From: an uncultured Rhodospirillales bacterium
Lineage (GTDB): Bacteria > Pseudomonadota > Alphaproteobacteria > Rhodospirillales > Casp-alpha2
Length of the DNA: 5,497 bases
Direction of reading: 5' to 3'
NCBI GenBank assembly: GCA_938074585.1
Contig: CALJEW010000012.1
Coordinates: forward strand, 1-5,497
Each line of letters starts with the position of its first letter. Position 1 is the stretch's first letter. Of this stretch, positions 1 through 5,497 are shown one piece after another. Position numbers and translations under genes: made by a program. The notes under the pieces are model-generated. The model was given only the letters and a program-made list of their open reading frames with translations, made no database searches and was not told the origin of the DNA.

Positions 1-1
1 G

Positions 2-29
2 TTCACTCACATATTTGCGATATTATAAT
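2..29 (+). promoter_or_regulatory. Probable sigma-70-type promoter for the secreted HExxH protein gene
   Basis: A perfect TATAAT hexamer lies at 24-29. A TTCACT hexamer at 2-7 (four of six matches to TTGACA) precedes it with a 16-base spacer. The -10 box ends 28 bases before the ATG at 58, leaving room for a short leader. A weak AGG at 46-48 sits nine bases from that ATG and could serve as ribosome binding site. The -35 box is imperfect and lies at the window edge, so other upstream elements cannot be seen. Confidence 0.5.
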
Positions 30-57
30 GCACTTTATTTGAATTAGGTACAATTTG

Positions 58-753
58 ATGACATGCCTGCGGAAGATTAGCATAAGAACCTTCATTATGA
101 TGCTAAGTTTCTTTACATTTATTTGTTTGTTTAGTTCATCATCCATAGCCAAAACATGCCAACTTGATATTGCCGCTCCAGCCGTAACCCTCAGTACTTT
201 TGAGGGAAAAATAAAGATTAGTAATGGTCACAGTAGCCGACAATTAGGCACAAAGTTTGGTGGCCATGGCAAGATGAATCTACGCGCCGGATGGATAACG
301 CGGGGCTTAACTAAAACACAGTTGGAAAGCCAAATTGAGGTTAGCATCAGATATCGCCAAATTTCTAAAAATCGTTTTTGTATTGGATTATCAAAGGTTG
401 CAGCACGGGTTGGCTATCGTCATTTTAAAGTTTTTGTTGCCCGTAAATTGAAGCCTGGGAGCTGTGAATACAAAACAACTATGGCTCATGAGCAAAACCA
501 CGTATCCATATATCGGGATCAATTACAAAAACACCTCCCCCGATTTAAGCAGCAATTGAACAAATCATCAATCGGGTTAAAGCCTATTATTTCAAGTTCA
601 TCTGCAGTTGGACATCAATATTTTTTACGTAAATTAAATTCAGGGTTCAAACGTGTATTTAAACAAATGAATAAAGAAACAGATCGCAAGCAAGGGCGCA
701 TCGACACAGCCAAAAACTACCGCAGAGAACAAGCCCTCTGCCCTGACCGCTAA
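58..753 (+). CDS. Secreted protein with HExxH zinc-protease-type motif (DUF922-like), unknown substrate
   Basis: The protein has about 231 residues. A basic N-terminus (RKISIR) is followed by a hydrophobic stretch at about residues 11-29 and an SIA|K signal-peptidase I-type site near residue 31, so it should be exported to the periplasm or beyond. The mature part has four cysteines (34, 108, 136, 228), suggesting two disulfides. Residues 144-148 read HEQNH, a classic HExxH zinc-binding motif, just after Cys136 in the context SCEYKTTMAHEQNH. Such an arrangement (Cys, then HExxH, in a small exported protein) resembles the DUF922 group of predicted zinc proteases. That family link is by memory of the motif and was not searched. 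No third zinc ligand is obvious. The C-terminal 80 residues are basic and probably helical. I chose the ATG at 58 rather than the overlapping TTG at 55, because it has a better-placed AGG and is the usual codon. The gene stands alone and is convergent with dinB, 57 bases away. Confidence 0.75.
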   Translation: MTCLRKISIRTFIMMLSFFTFICLFSSSSIAKTCQLDIAAPAVTLSTFEGKIKISNGHSSRQLGTKFGGHGKMNLRAGWITRGLTKTQLESQIEVSIRYRQISKNRFCIGLSKVAARVGYRHFKVFVARKLKPGSCEYKTTMAHEQNHVSIYRDQLQKHLPRFKQQLNKSSIGLKPIISSSSAVGHQYFLRKLNSGFKRVFKQMNKETDRKQGRIDTAKNYRREQALCPDR

Positions 754-810
754 AACATAACCGGAACGCATGTTCATTCGTTAATGTGATCTTCCAACAA
801 TTTCTATCCT

Positions 811-2070
811 CTATTTAAGGCTTCTACCTTTAACTATGGCTTCTCCACCAAACCGGTCCCTGACCGCGTCCATGGCGCGTTCAATGTCGGCGCGCTCTTG
901 GCGTTTGGGGTCTAAAAAATCGGGTTGGTCGGCTTGCTCAGAGGCGCACAAGCGGGTTGCGCCGACACCAATTAAACGAAATTTGCGCCCAGAAATTTCA
1001 GGCTCTAATAAACCTTTTGCGACGCGATAGATTTCTTCAGCTAATTGGGTTGGAGATGACAGGCTGCGCGAGCGTGTGATTTGTTTGAAATCGGATTGTT
1101 TAAGTTTGAGCGTCACCCCGCCGCCAGCGTAATCTTCAGTTTTTAGGCGCTTTGAGACTTTTTCACATAAGGGCCAAAGGCGTTGCAACAGATTCTCTTG
1201 ATCGCTGATGTCTATATTGAAGGTGGTTTCAGCTGAAATGGATTTTGTGTATGATGATGGAGTTATGGTGCGAGAATCTTGGCCTCGAGCGAAATTGTAG
1301 AGCCGTTGGCCAATGACGCCGTAGCGTTTGACGAGTGTTGTCTCGTCGAAACGACGAAGCTGCCCTATGGTATCAATGCCGTCCTTGGCCAATTTTTCTT
1401 GTAATACCTTGCCAACCCCCCACAACAAACCTACCTGTTTATCGGTTAAAAATTCCATCGCCGTGGATTGCCCTATAATTGAAAACCCACGTGGTTTGTC
1501 TAAGTCTGATGCGATTTTAGCTAAAAATTTATTAAAACTCAGACCAATTGATGCGCTAATCCCAACTTCATTTTCTATGCGCTTAATCAGTTTAATTAGA
1601 GTTTGAGCCGGGGTTGCTTTGTGTAGCTTTTCAGTGCCGCTTAAATCCAAAAAAGCTTCATCAATGGAGATCGGCTCTATTTGGGGTGTTGTTTCAGTCA
1701 TGAGTGCACGCACTTGCATCCCAACAATTTTATATTTTTCCATGTTGGGGGGGATAATAACGGCATTGGGGCAGCGCTTTAATGCTTCAAACATCGGCAT
1801 GGCTGAGCGCACACCTTTTATGCGTGCCACATAACAACACGCAGCAACAACGCCGCGCTTTCCGCCCCCAACAATAACCTCTTTACCTCTGATGCTTGGA
1901 TCGTCGCGCTTTTCAACGCTAGCAAAAAAAGCATCACAATCTACATGAGCAGTGCTTAGGCTATTCAACTCTTCATGTTCGATCAGGCGTGTTGATCCAC
2001 ATTCTGGGCATTCAGACAGCTTCAGGCTCTGATCTATGGGGATAGCGCAATCGCGACACAAAATTGGCAT
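811..2070 (-). CDS. dinB: DNA polymerase IV (Y-family translesion polymerase) with N-terminal zinc-ribbon-like segment
   Basis: This is an error-prone polymerase that extends DNA past lesions and stalled forks. Numbering is from the Met encoded at 2068-2070 (419 residues). Residues 5, 8, 21 and 24 form a CX2C-X12-CX2C zinc-ribbon-like module. The palm begins with AHVDCDAFFASVE, holding catalytic Asp44 and the steric-gate Phe49. SIDEAFLD supplies Asp137 and Glu138. GVGKVLQEKLAKDGIDTIG near 218-236 is the helix-hairpin-helix of the thumb. The little finger starts around SAETTF (279-284). QPDFL near residues 382-386 may be a degenerate beta-clamp-binding peptide, followed by a helical tail. The frame is open upstream to an ATG at 2107-2109, adding 13 residues (MLFIEPKLFKLDI). 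I prefer the shorter form because family members begin just before the first CxxC pair. Neither start has a strong ribosome binding site. I found no direct-repeat GTTC-N7-GTTC LexA box upstream, so SOS control is not shown. The gene is divergent from the cyclase operon. Confidence 0.95.
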   Translation of the reverse strand: MPILCRDCAIPIDQSLKLSECPECGSTRLIEHEELNSLSTAHVDCDAFFASVEKRDDPSIRGKEVIVGGGKRGVVAACCYVARIKGVRSAMPMFEALKRCPNAVIIPPNMEKYKIVGMQVRALMTETTPQIEPISIDEAFLDLSGTEKLHKATPAQTLIKLIKRIENEVGISASIGLSFNKFLAKIASDLDKPRGFSIIGQSTAMEFLTDKQVGLLWGVGKVLQEKLAKDGIDTIGQLRRFDETTLVKRYGVIGQRLYNFARGQDSRTITPSSYTKSISAETTFNIDISDQENLLQRLWPLCEKVSKRLKTEDYAGGGVTLKLKQSDFKQITRSRSLSSPTQLAEEIYRVAKGLLEPEISGRKFRLIGVGATRLCASEQADQPDFLDPKRQERADIERAMDAVRDRFGGEAIVKGRSLK

Positions 2071-2120
2071 TATATCGAGCTTAAAGAGTTTCGGTTCTAT
2101 GAACAACATAGGCCTTTATC

Positions 2121-2131
2121 GAAGGACCTTC
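2121..2131. repeat. Short perfect inverted repeat GAAGG-A-CCTTC between dinB and the cyclase operon
   Basis: Five-base arms flank a single central base. The dyad lies 51 bases upstream of the preferred dinB start and 104 bases upstream of the repeat-protein start. A second, looser dyad (AATTC at 2142-2146, GAATT at 2155-2159) follows. Either could be an operator half-site pair or chance. No known regulator motif is recognised. Confidence 0.2.
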
Positions 2132-2188
2132 CAGAGGGGTGAATTCCGATAACTGAATTAACAAGTATTGCGCTATGGCTCTAGATAT

Positions 2189-2218
2189 CTGACAATTCAA
2201 CATATTGTAATTTATTCT
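2189..2218 (+). promoter_or_regulatory. Weak candidate promoter with overlapping dyad for the coiled-coil/cyclase operon
   Basis: CTGACA at 2189-2194 matches the -35 consensus at five of six positions. TATTCT at 2213-2218 is a poor -10 (four of six) after an 18-base spacer. A 17-base inverted repeat, ACAAT-N7-ATTGT (2192-2208), overlaps the -35 box and the spacer, where a repressor or activator dimer could act. The operon start codon is at 2235. TAGG at 2221-2224 is the only ribosome-binding-site-like sequence, ten bases before it. Both the promoter and the operator assignment are tentative. Confidence 0.3.
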
Positions 2219-2234
2219 TGTAGGCCATTGATTT

Positions 2235-2891
2235 ATGAGTGAAAAGTTAGTTTCTCCACAGACTGAAATGGACCCTTTGCAGGATGCATTGATGGACGTA
2301 CGTCAGATGCGCGAAACCATTGAAGCCTTGCGGGGGGAAATGGAAAGTATTTCGTTCCTAAAAGAACAAGCTGTCCAAGAAGCTAAGGCTTTGTCGTATG
2401 ATGAAATTAAGCAATTAAAAGATACATCGGGTGCGCTCAGAGAATCACTTGATGATTTAAATTTTGATAAAACGCAGGCTGTGCAAGCTGCAGTGGCAAT
2501 ATCACACGATGAAATTGTTCAACTAAAAGATACAGCATCGGCTTTGCGTGAAACACTGGAAGAAGTAGGTTTCGAGAAAGATCGGTTGATTCAAGAAGCC
2601 GTTGCACGTTCAAATGACGAGATTATGCAGTTAAAATCGACCGTTTCTGCACTGCGGGATGAATTAGAAGACATGCGCGTAGATAAAGATGAGGGTGTGC
2701 AGAAAGTTCGGGTCGAGGGTTTGGATGTAAGTACACAGCTAAGAAACACAATCGTTGCATTGCGTGATGAACTAGATGGGATTAAGTTTGATTACGAAGA
2801 TCGTTTGCAAGAACAAGGTCGCATATCACACGACGAGATAAAGCAACTCAAAGAAACGATTTCAGCCCTTCGGAATGAATTAGAGATATAA
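2235..2891 (+). CDS. Tandem-repeat coiled-coil protein, putative partner of the adjacent adenylyl cyclase
   Basis: The protein has 218 residues, is strongly acidic and has no signal peptide or membrane segment, so it should be cytoplasmic. I recognise no enzymatic domain. After a short leader (residues 1-17) the whole chain consists of 36-residue repeats at 18-53, 54-89, 90-125, 126-161, 162-197 and a final 21-residue part-repeat at 198-218. The core pattern is approximately DEIxQLKxTxxALRxxLxxxxFxK followed by a VQEA-like segment. Hydrophobic positions inside a repeat (for example I, L, L, L, L, V of the second copy) fall at 3/4 spacings with one extra residue per repeat, as expected for a long alpha-helical coiled coil with a skip residue. 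The stop codon is one base before the ATG of the cyclase gene, so the two are almost certainly co-transcribed and probably translationally coupled. A scaffold, spacer or regulator of the cyclase is the natural inference, but the sequence itself shows only the repeat helix. Confidence 0.85.
   Translation: MSEKLVSPQTEMDPLQDALMDVRQMRETIEALRGEMESISFLKEQAVQEAKALSYDEIKQLKDTSGALRESLDDLNFDKTQAVQAAVAISHDEIVQLKDTASALRETLEEVGFEKDRLIQEAVARSNDEIMQLKSTVSALRDELEDMRVDKDEGVQKVRVEGLDVSTQLRNTIVALRDELDGIKFDYEDRLQEQGRISHDEIKQLKETISALRNELEI
2286..2888 (+). repeat. 108-bp coding tandem repeat, about 5.6 units
   Basis: Units begin at 2286, 2394, 2502, 2610, 2718 and 2826, each 108 bases except the last, which is 63 bases. 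The copies are diverged at DNA level: the first 57 bases of units 2 and 3 match at about two-thirds of positions by hand count. At protein level they are clearly related through DEIxQLK and ALRxxL. Units 2, 3 and 6 keep the DEI-QLK-T block best. Unit 5 has lost it at the start (GLDVSTQLRNT). The pattern points to old duplications kept by selection on the protein rather than a recent slippage tract. Confidence 0.85.
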
Positions 2892-2892
2892 A

Positions 2893-5232
2893 ATGGCAAG
2901 TAGTTTACGTCCCGATCCAAATAATCGGTCCCCTATTAAATCACGCTCGAAGCAAAAACCAAAGGATGTTGACGCTCGTTTGGCTTTGGCGGATAAAAAA
3001 TTAAAACAAGCTGAAATGCTTTTATCGGTATCGCGTAAAGTTGCGGCGATCGAAGGCTTGGACGAAATTTTAAAAACTCTGATTGAAATGACCACCTACG
3101 AGCTGGGTGCCGAACGGGGTAGTTTGTTTTTAAACGACGCGGAAACGGGTGAGCTTTATAGCCGTGTTGCCCAAGGCAATTTTTCACGTGAAATCCGTAT
3201 TTTAAACACAACCGGTGTGGCTGGCGCTATTTTTAGCTCTGGCAAAGGTGAGATTATTCACGACGCTTATCAAGATGGGCGCTTTAATCGAAGCATAGAT
3301 GAACAAACAGGGTTTGTGACCAAAAGCATTTTATGTGCACCAGTCAAAACTGAAAAAAATGAAGTCATCGGTGTTGTTCAGGTTCTTAACAAAAATGATG
3401 GGGAATTCAATCAAGAGGACCTACAGCTTTTAGAGGCTATGACGACGCAAGCCAGTGTAGCTTTGCAAAGCACTCAATTTGTTGAACGCATGCGAAAGAC
3501 GCGCGAAAAAGAAATGGAGTTCCTTGATGTAGTTTCGGATGTGACGTCCGAATTAGAATTGGGATCCTTGCTGAAAAAGGTTATGGCTGAAGCAACGCGA
3601 ATGTTGAATGCGGATCGCTCAACGTTGTTTATGAACGATGAAAAAACTAACGAATTATTTTCGCGCGTTGCTATGGGAGATGGTATTGGTGAAATTCGGT
3701 TGCCAAATAAAGTTGGTATTGCAGGCGCAGTGTTCGCATCAGGAACAACCATTAATATACCTTATGCTTATGCTGATTTGCGTTTTAATCCGGCGTTTGA
3801 TAAACAAACTGGCTATTTCACCCGTTCAATTTTATGTGTCCCCGTCATTAATAAAGATGGAAAATGCATTGGTGTTACACAAGTTTTAAACCGCCGGGGG
3901 GGGCCGTTTACGGACGAAGATGAAACGCGCCTAAAAGCCTTTACTGCTCAGGTTTCAATTGCGCTTGAAAACGCCAAGCTGTTCGAAGATGTCCAGAACA
4001 TGCAGAGTTACAACGAAAGTATGCTCGAAAGTATGTCGAACGGTGTCATCACCATGGACGAAGAGAGAAAGATCGTCACCTGTAATAAGGCTGGCCTTCT
4101 CATTATGAAAAAAAATCCTGATGAAGTAATTGGCGTGCTGGCAGACGAATTTTTGGTTGATGAGAACCTTTGGCTTATGGAACGGGTTCACAAGGTCGAT
4201 CAAACTCAAGAGCCAGAAATTATTGTTGACGGGGAATTAAACTTCGGCGATGAAAAGTTATCCGTAAACGCCAACGTTTTGCCTTTGATTGACACAGAAG
4301 GTAAAAAACTGGGCGCCATGATTATGGTTGAAGACATTAGTTCGGAAAAAAGGATGAAGTCGACCATGTCGCGTTATATGGACCCTGCATTAGCCGAACA
4401 GATGATGGAAGGCGGTGACAGTGACGACTTTTTGGGTGGTAAGAGCACTGAAGCGACGATCCTGTTTTCCGACATTCGCAGTTTTACGACCTTGACCGAA
4501 TCTCTTGGTGCTCAAGGGACCGTTAAAATGTTGAACGAATACTTCACCATTATGGTTGATATCATCACCCGCGAAGGCGGTATGCTCGATAAGTTCATTG
4601 GTGATGCAATTATGGCCGCCTTTGGCATTCCCGTCACACACGATGACGATCCAGATCGCGCTGTGCGGGCCACCATCGCCATGATTACTGAACTATGGGA
4701 TTACAACAAAGTACGCGAAGGGCGAGGAGAATTGCCGATTGATCACGGGATTGGCCTGAATACGGGAATGATCGTTTCTGGTAATATCGGCTCACCAAAA
4801 CGTATGGATTATACAATGATTGGTGACGGGGTGAACTTAGCTGCTCGTTTGGAATCTGCGTGTAAACAATATTCTGCACGCATCTTGATAAGTGAGTTTA
4901 CCCGCGCCAAATTAAAGGGGACCTATCGCATGCGCGATATTGATTTGGTTGTTGTTAAAGGAAAAACGGAACCAGTTGGGGTTGTTGAAGTCCTCGATTA
5001 TCATACGGATGAAACGTATCCGAACTTGATGGATAATGTGAACTACTTTAATGAAGCTGTGAAGCAATACCGCGGAGCCAATTGGGATAAAGCGATCAAC
5101 AATTTCGAGGAGGCAATGAAGGCTAATCCATCCGATAAGTTGGCGCAAACATATATAGATAGGTGTGAGCTTATGAAAGCAGAGCCGCCTGACGGTGAGT
5201 GGGACGGTGTTTGGGTTATGACATCTAAATAA
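2893..5232 (+). CDS. Class IIIb adenylyl cyclase, GAF-GAF-PAS-cyclase-TPR-like (CyaB1/CyaB2-type)
   Basis: This soluble 779-residue enzyme is predicted to convert ATP to cAMP. Domains in order: a basic then helical N-terminus (1-55); GAF-A (about 57-194) with N166-K167...F172...D176; GAF-B (about 220-360) with N333-R334...F339...D343-E344; PAS (about 373-485); a helical linker (SRYMDPALAEQMM, 493-505); the cyclase catalytic domain (about 518-702); and a TPR-like helical pair (about 711-760) ending in WDGVWVMTSK. Catalytic residues are all present: metal-binding Asp527 (FSDIRSFT) and Asp571 (KFIGDAIMAAFG), purine-selecting Lys567 and Thr641, and transition-state Asn648 and Arg652 (GVNLAARLES). 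Lys/Thr instead of Lys/Asp marks class IIIb. Known members of that class (CyaB1, CyaC, mammalian sAC) make cAMP and respond to bicarbonate. The paired GAFs with NK-Xn-F-X3-DE-like motifs resemble cyclic-nucleotide-binding GAFs, so cAMP feedback is plausible but inferred. There is no membrane segment. The start lies one base after the upstream stop, with GAG at 2883-2885 as a possible ribosome binding site. The gene looks complete, with no frameshift. Confidence 0.93.
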   Translation: MASSLRPDPNNRSPIKSRSKQKPKDVDARLALADKKLKQAEMLLSVSRKVAAIEGLDEILKTLIEMTTYELGAERGSLFLNDAETGELYSRVAQGNFSREIRILNTTGVAGAIFSSGKGEIIHDAYQDGRFNRSIDEQTGFVTKSILCAPVKTEKNEVIGVVQVLNKNDGEFNQEDLQLLEAMTTQASVALQSTQFVERMRKTREKEMEFLDVVSDVTSELELGSLLKKVMAEATRMLNADRSTLFMNDEKTNELFSRVAMGDGIGEIRLPNKVGIAGAVFASGTTINIPYAYADLRFNPAFDKQTGYFTRSILCVPVINKDGKCIGVTQVLNRRGGPFTDEDETRLKAFTAQVSIALENAKLFEDVQNMQSYNESMLESMSNGVITMDEERKIVTCNKAGLLIMKKNPDEVIGVLADEFLVDENLWLMERVHKVDQTQEPEIIVDGELNFGDEKLSVNANVLPLIDTEGKKLGAMIMVEDISSEKRMKSTMSRYMDPALAEQMMEGGDSDDFLGGKSTEATILFSDIRSFTTLTESLGAQGTVKMLNEYFTIMVDIITREGGMLDKFIGDAIMAAFGIPVTHDDDPDRAVRATIAMITELWDYNKVREGRGELPIDHGIGLNTGMIVSGNIGSPKRMDYTMIGDGVNLAARLESACKQYSARILISEFTRAKLKGTYRMRDIDLVVVKGKTEPVGVVEVLDYHTDETYPNLMDNVNYFNEAVKQYRGANWDKAINNFEEAMKANPSDKLAQTYIDRCELMKAEPPDGEWDGVWVMTSK

Positions 5233-5413
5233 CCACTAATGTTTATCTATGTGTAAAAGAAAGTGATTAGTCTCAGGCCAAAGTAGCAAGCGGTTATGGC
5301 GTATTATTGAATAGTTTCGCCAGGAGTTTTTTAAAACAACCAGTGAGCGGCTAAACTCTGTTGATGATTTAATTACATCAGTGATGGAAAATAAAAACTC
5401 AGATACATTACTT
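5233..5413. other. Non-coding flank between cyclase and insertion sequence; possible eroded reading frame
   Basis: No gene is recognised here. In the plus frame beginning at 5267, codons run through SSKRLWRIIE, a TAG at 5312-5314, then FRQEFFKTTSERLNSVDDL and onward without a stop to the window end. There is no ribosome binding site or early start codon, and the first ATG in that frame is at 5384. It could be a remnant of a gene cut by the neighbouring element, or a chance open frame. A loose dyad (ACTAAT at 5235-5240, ATTAGT at 5266-5271) has a 25-base loop and no T tract. Confidence 0.25.
5297..5332 (+). terminator. Possible imperfect Rho-independent terminator after the cyclase operon
   Basis: TGGCG (5297-5301) can pair with CGCCA (5318-5322). 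Inside, TATT (5302-5305) can pair with AATA (5310-5313) around a four-base ATTG loop, leaving a four-base GTTT bulge. A run of six T follows at 5327-5332, separated from the stem by GGAG. The position, 65 bases past the cyclase stop, is suitable. The bulge and the gap before the T run make it weaker than a textbook terminator. Confidence 0.35.
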
Positions 5414-5497
5414 GAGGGGGTGTTCAGAATTCCGTGTCATTGGCAGTTTAAATATCCAAAAAGGCATCTAGCCTGCCATCAAAATAGATCGAGAGTT
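5414..5497 (-). mobile_element. End of a probable IS256-family insertion sequence (truncated by window edge)
   Basis: The segment from about 5414 has a GAGGGGGTGTTCAG block followed by AATTCCGTGTCA (to about 5439). From memory this looks like IS256-family terminal inverted repeats, which often carry a GTGT-N-CAGAATT-type core. Immediately inside it a minus-strand frame ends with a transposase-like C-terminus. The spacing from outer end to transposase stop, about 35 bases, suits this family. The exact boundary (5414-5416) and the expected 8-bp target duplication just outside it cannot be confirmed, because the other end lies beyond the window. Confidence 0.5.
5448..5497 (-). CDS. IS256-family transposase, C-terminal fragment (partial)
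   Basis: The last 15 codons read LSIYFDGRLDAFLDI and then TAA (stop at 5448-5450). Many IS256-type transposases end in a motif of the kind Q-L-x-I-x-F-x-x-R-L/V followed by a short tail, and this peptide fits. Mutator-type transposases of this family use a DDE catalytic domain to cut and paste the element, but that part lies outside the window. Only 15 residues are visible, so the call rests on this short motif together with the terminal-repeat-like sequence beside it. The gene runs toward the cyclase gene (convergent). Confidence 0.5.
   Translation of the reverse strand, partial: LSIYFDGRLDAFLDI

Noticed and set aside
781..795. TGTGA at 785-789 as a cAMP-receptor-protein half-site
   Set aside because: No TCACA half-site follows at the required spacing, and it lies between convergent gene ends rather than upstream of a gene.
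754..810. Possible bidirectional terminator between the convergent secreted-protein gene and dinB
   Set aside because: Only a four-base GAAC-GCAT-GTTC stem (764-775) and an AACG/CGTT pairing are present. No T run follows on either strand.
1328..1834. Plus-strand open frames of 92 and 71 codons inside dinB
   Set aside because: They lie antisense to a clearly conserved polymerase gene and have no recognisable protein features.
2094..2104. GTTC-TAT-GAAC as a LexA (SOS) box for dinB
   Set aside because: Alphaproteobacterial LexA boxes are direct repeats GTTC-N7-GTTC. This is a palindrome with a three-base centre and does not fit.
2134..2151. GAGGGGTGAATTCCG resembling the IS terminal sequence at 5414-5436, as a possible relic of the same element
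   Set aside because: The match needs a gap of several bases and nothing transposase-like lies beside it, so chance is more likely.
2881..2895. Programmed frameshift joining the coiled-coil protein and the cyclase into one chain
   Set aside because: The cyclase frame has a TAG at 2881-2883, leaving only a few codons of overlap, and there is no slippery heptamer. A normal stop followed by an ATG one base later explains the layout.

Overview
The window looks like alphaproteobacterial chromosome of moderate-to-low GC content. The best clue is the DNA polymerase IV gene. Its protein has a four-cysteine zinc-ribbon-like N-terminus (CRDC...CPEC) ahead of the catalytic domain, a layout I associate with alphaproteobacterial DinB. 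No finer placement is possible from the sequence alone.

Layout, left to right. (1) At 58-753 (+) is a secreted protein of about 231 residues with a signal peptide, four cysteines in the mature part and an HEQNH zinc-protease-type motif. A good TATAAT promoter lies upstream. (2) At 811-2070 (-), convergent with the first gene, is dinB, the Y-family translesion polymerase. (3) Divergent from dinB is a tight two-gene operon. The first gene (2235-2891) encodes a 218-residue, almost purely coiled-coil protein made of about 5.6 tandem 36-residue repeats. One base later the second gene (2893-5232) encodes a 779-residue soluble signalling enzyme with the order GAF-GAF-PAS-class III adenylyl cyclase-TPR-like tail. 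This matches the architecture of the cyanobacterial CyaB1/CyaB2 cyclases. (4) The right edge (about 5414-5497) appears to be the end of an insertion sequence of the IS256 type: a terminal-repeat-like sequence followed by the last 15 codons of a transposase on the minus strand. The 5233-5413 stretch between cyclase and element has a possible weak terminator and no recognised gene.

How the genes may work together. The cyclase keeps all the expected catalytic residues. It has the Lys/Thr purine-selecting pair of class IIIb enzymes, so it should make cAMP and may respond to bicarbonate. Its tandem GAF domains carry near-complete NK-Xn-F-X3-DE motifs, as in cyclic-nucleotide-binding GAFs, so cAMP may feed back on the enzyme. 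The repeat protein is co-directional, out of frame with the cyclase by one base and probably translationally coupled to it. I infer that it is a dedicated scaffold, spacer or regulator of the cyclase. This repeat-protein/cyclase pair is the least ordinary feature of the window. dinB and the secreted protein look unrelated to it.
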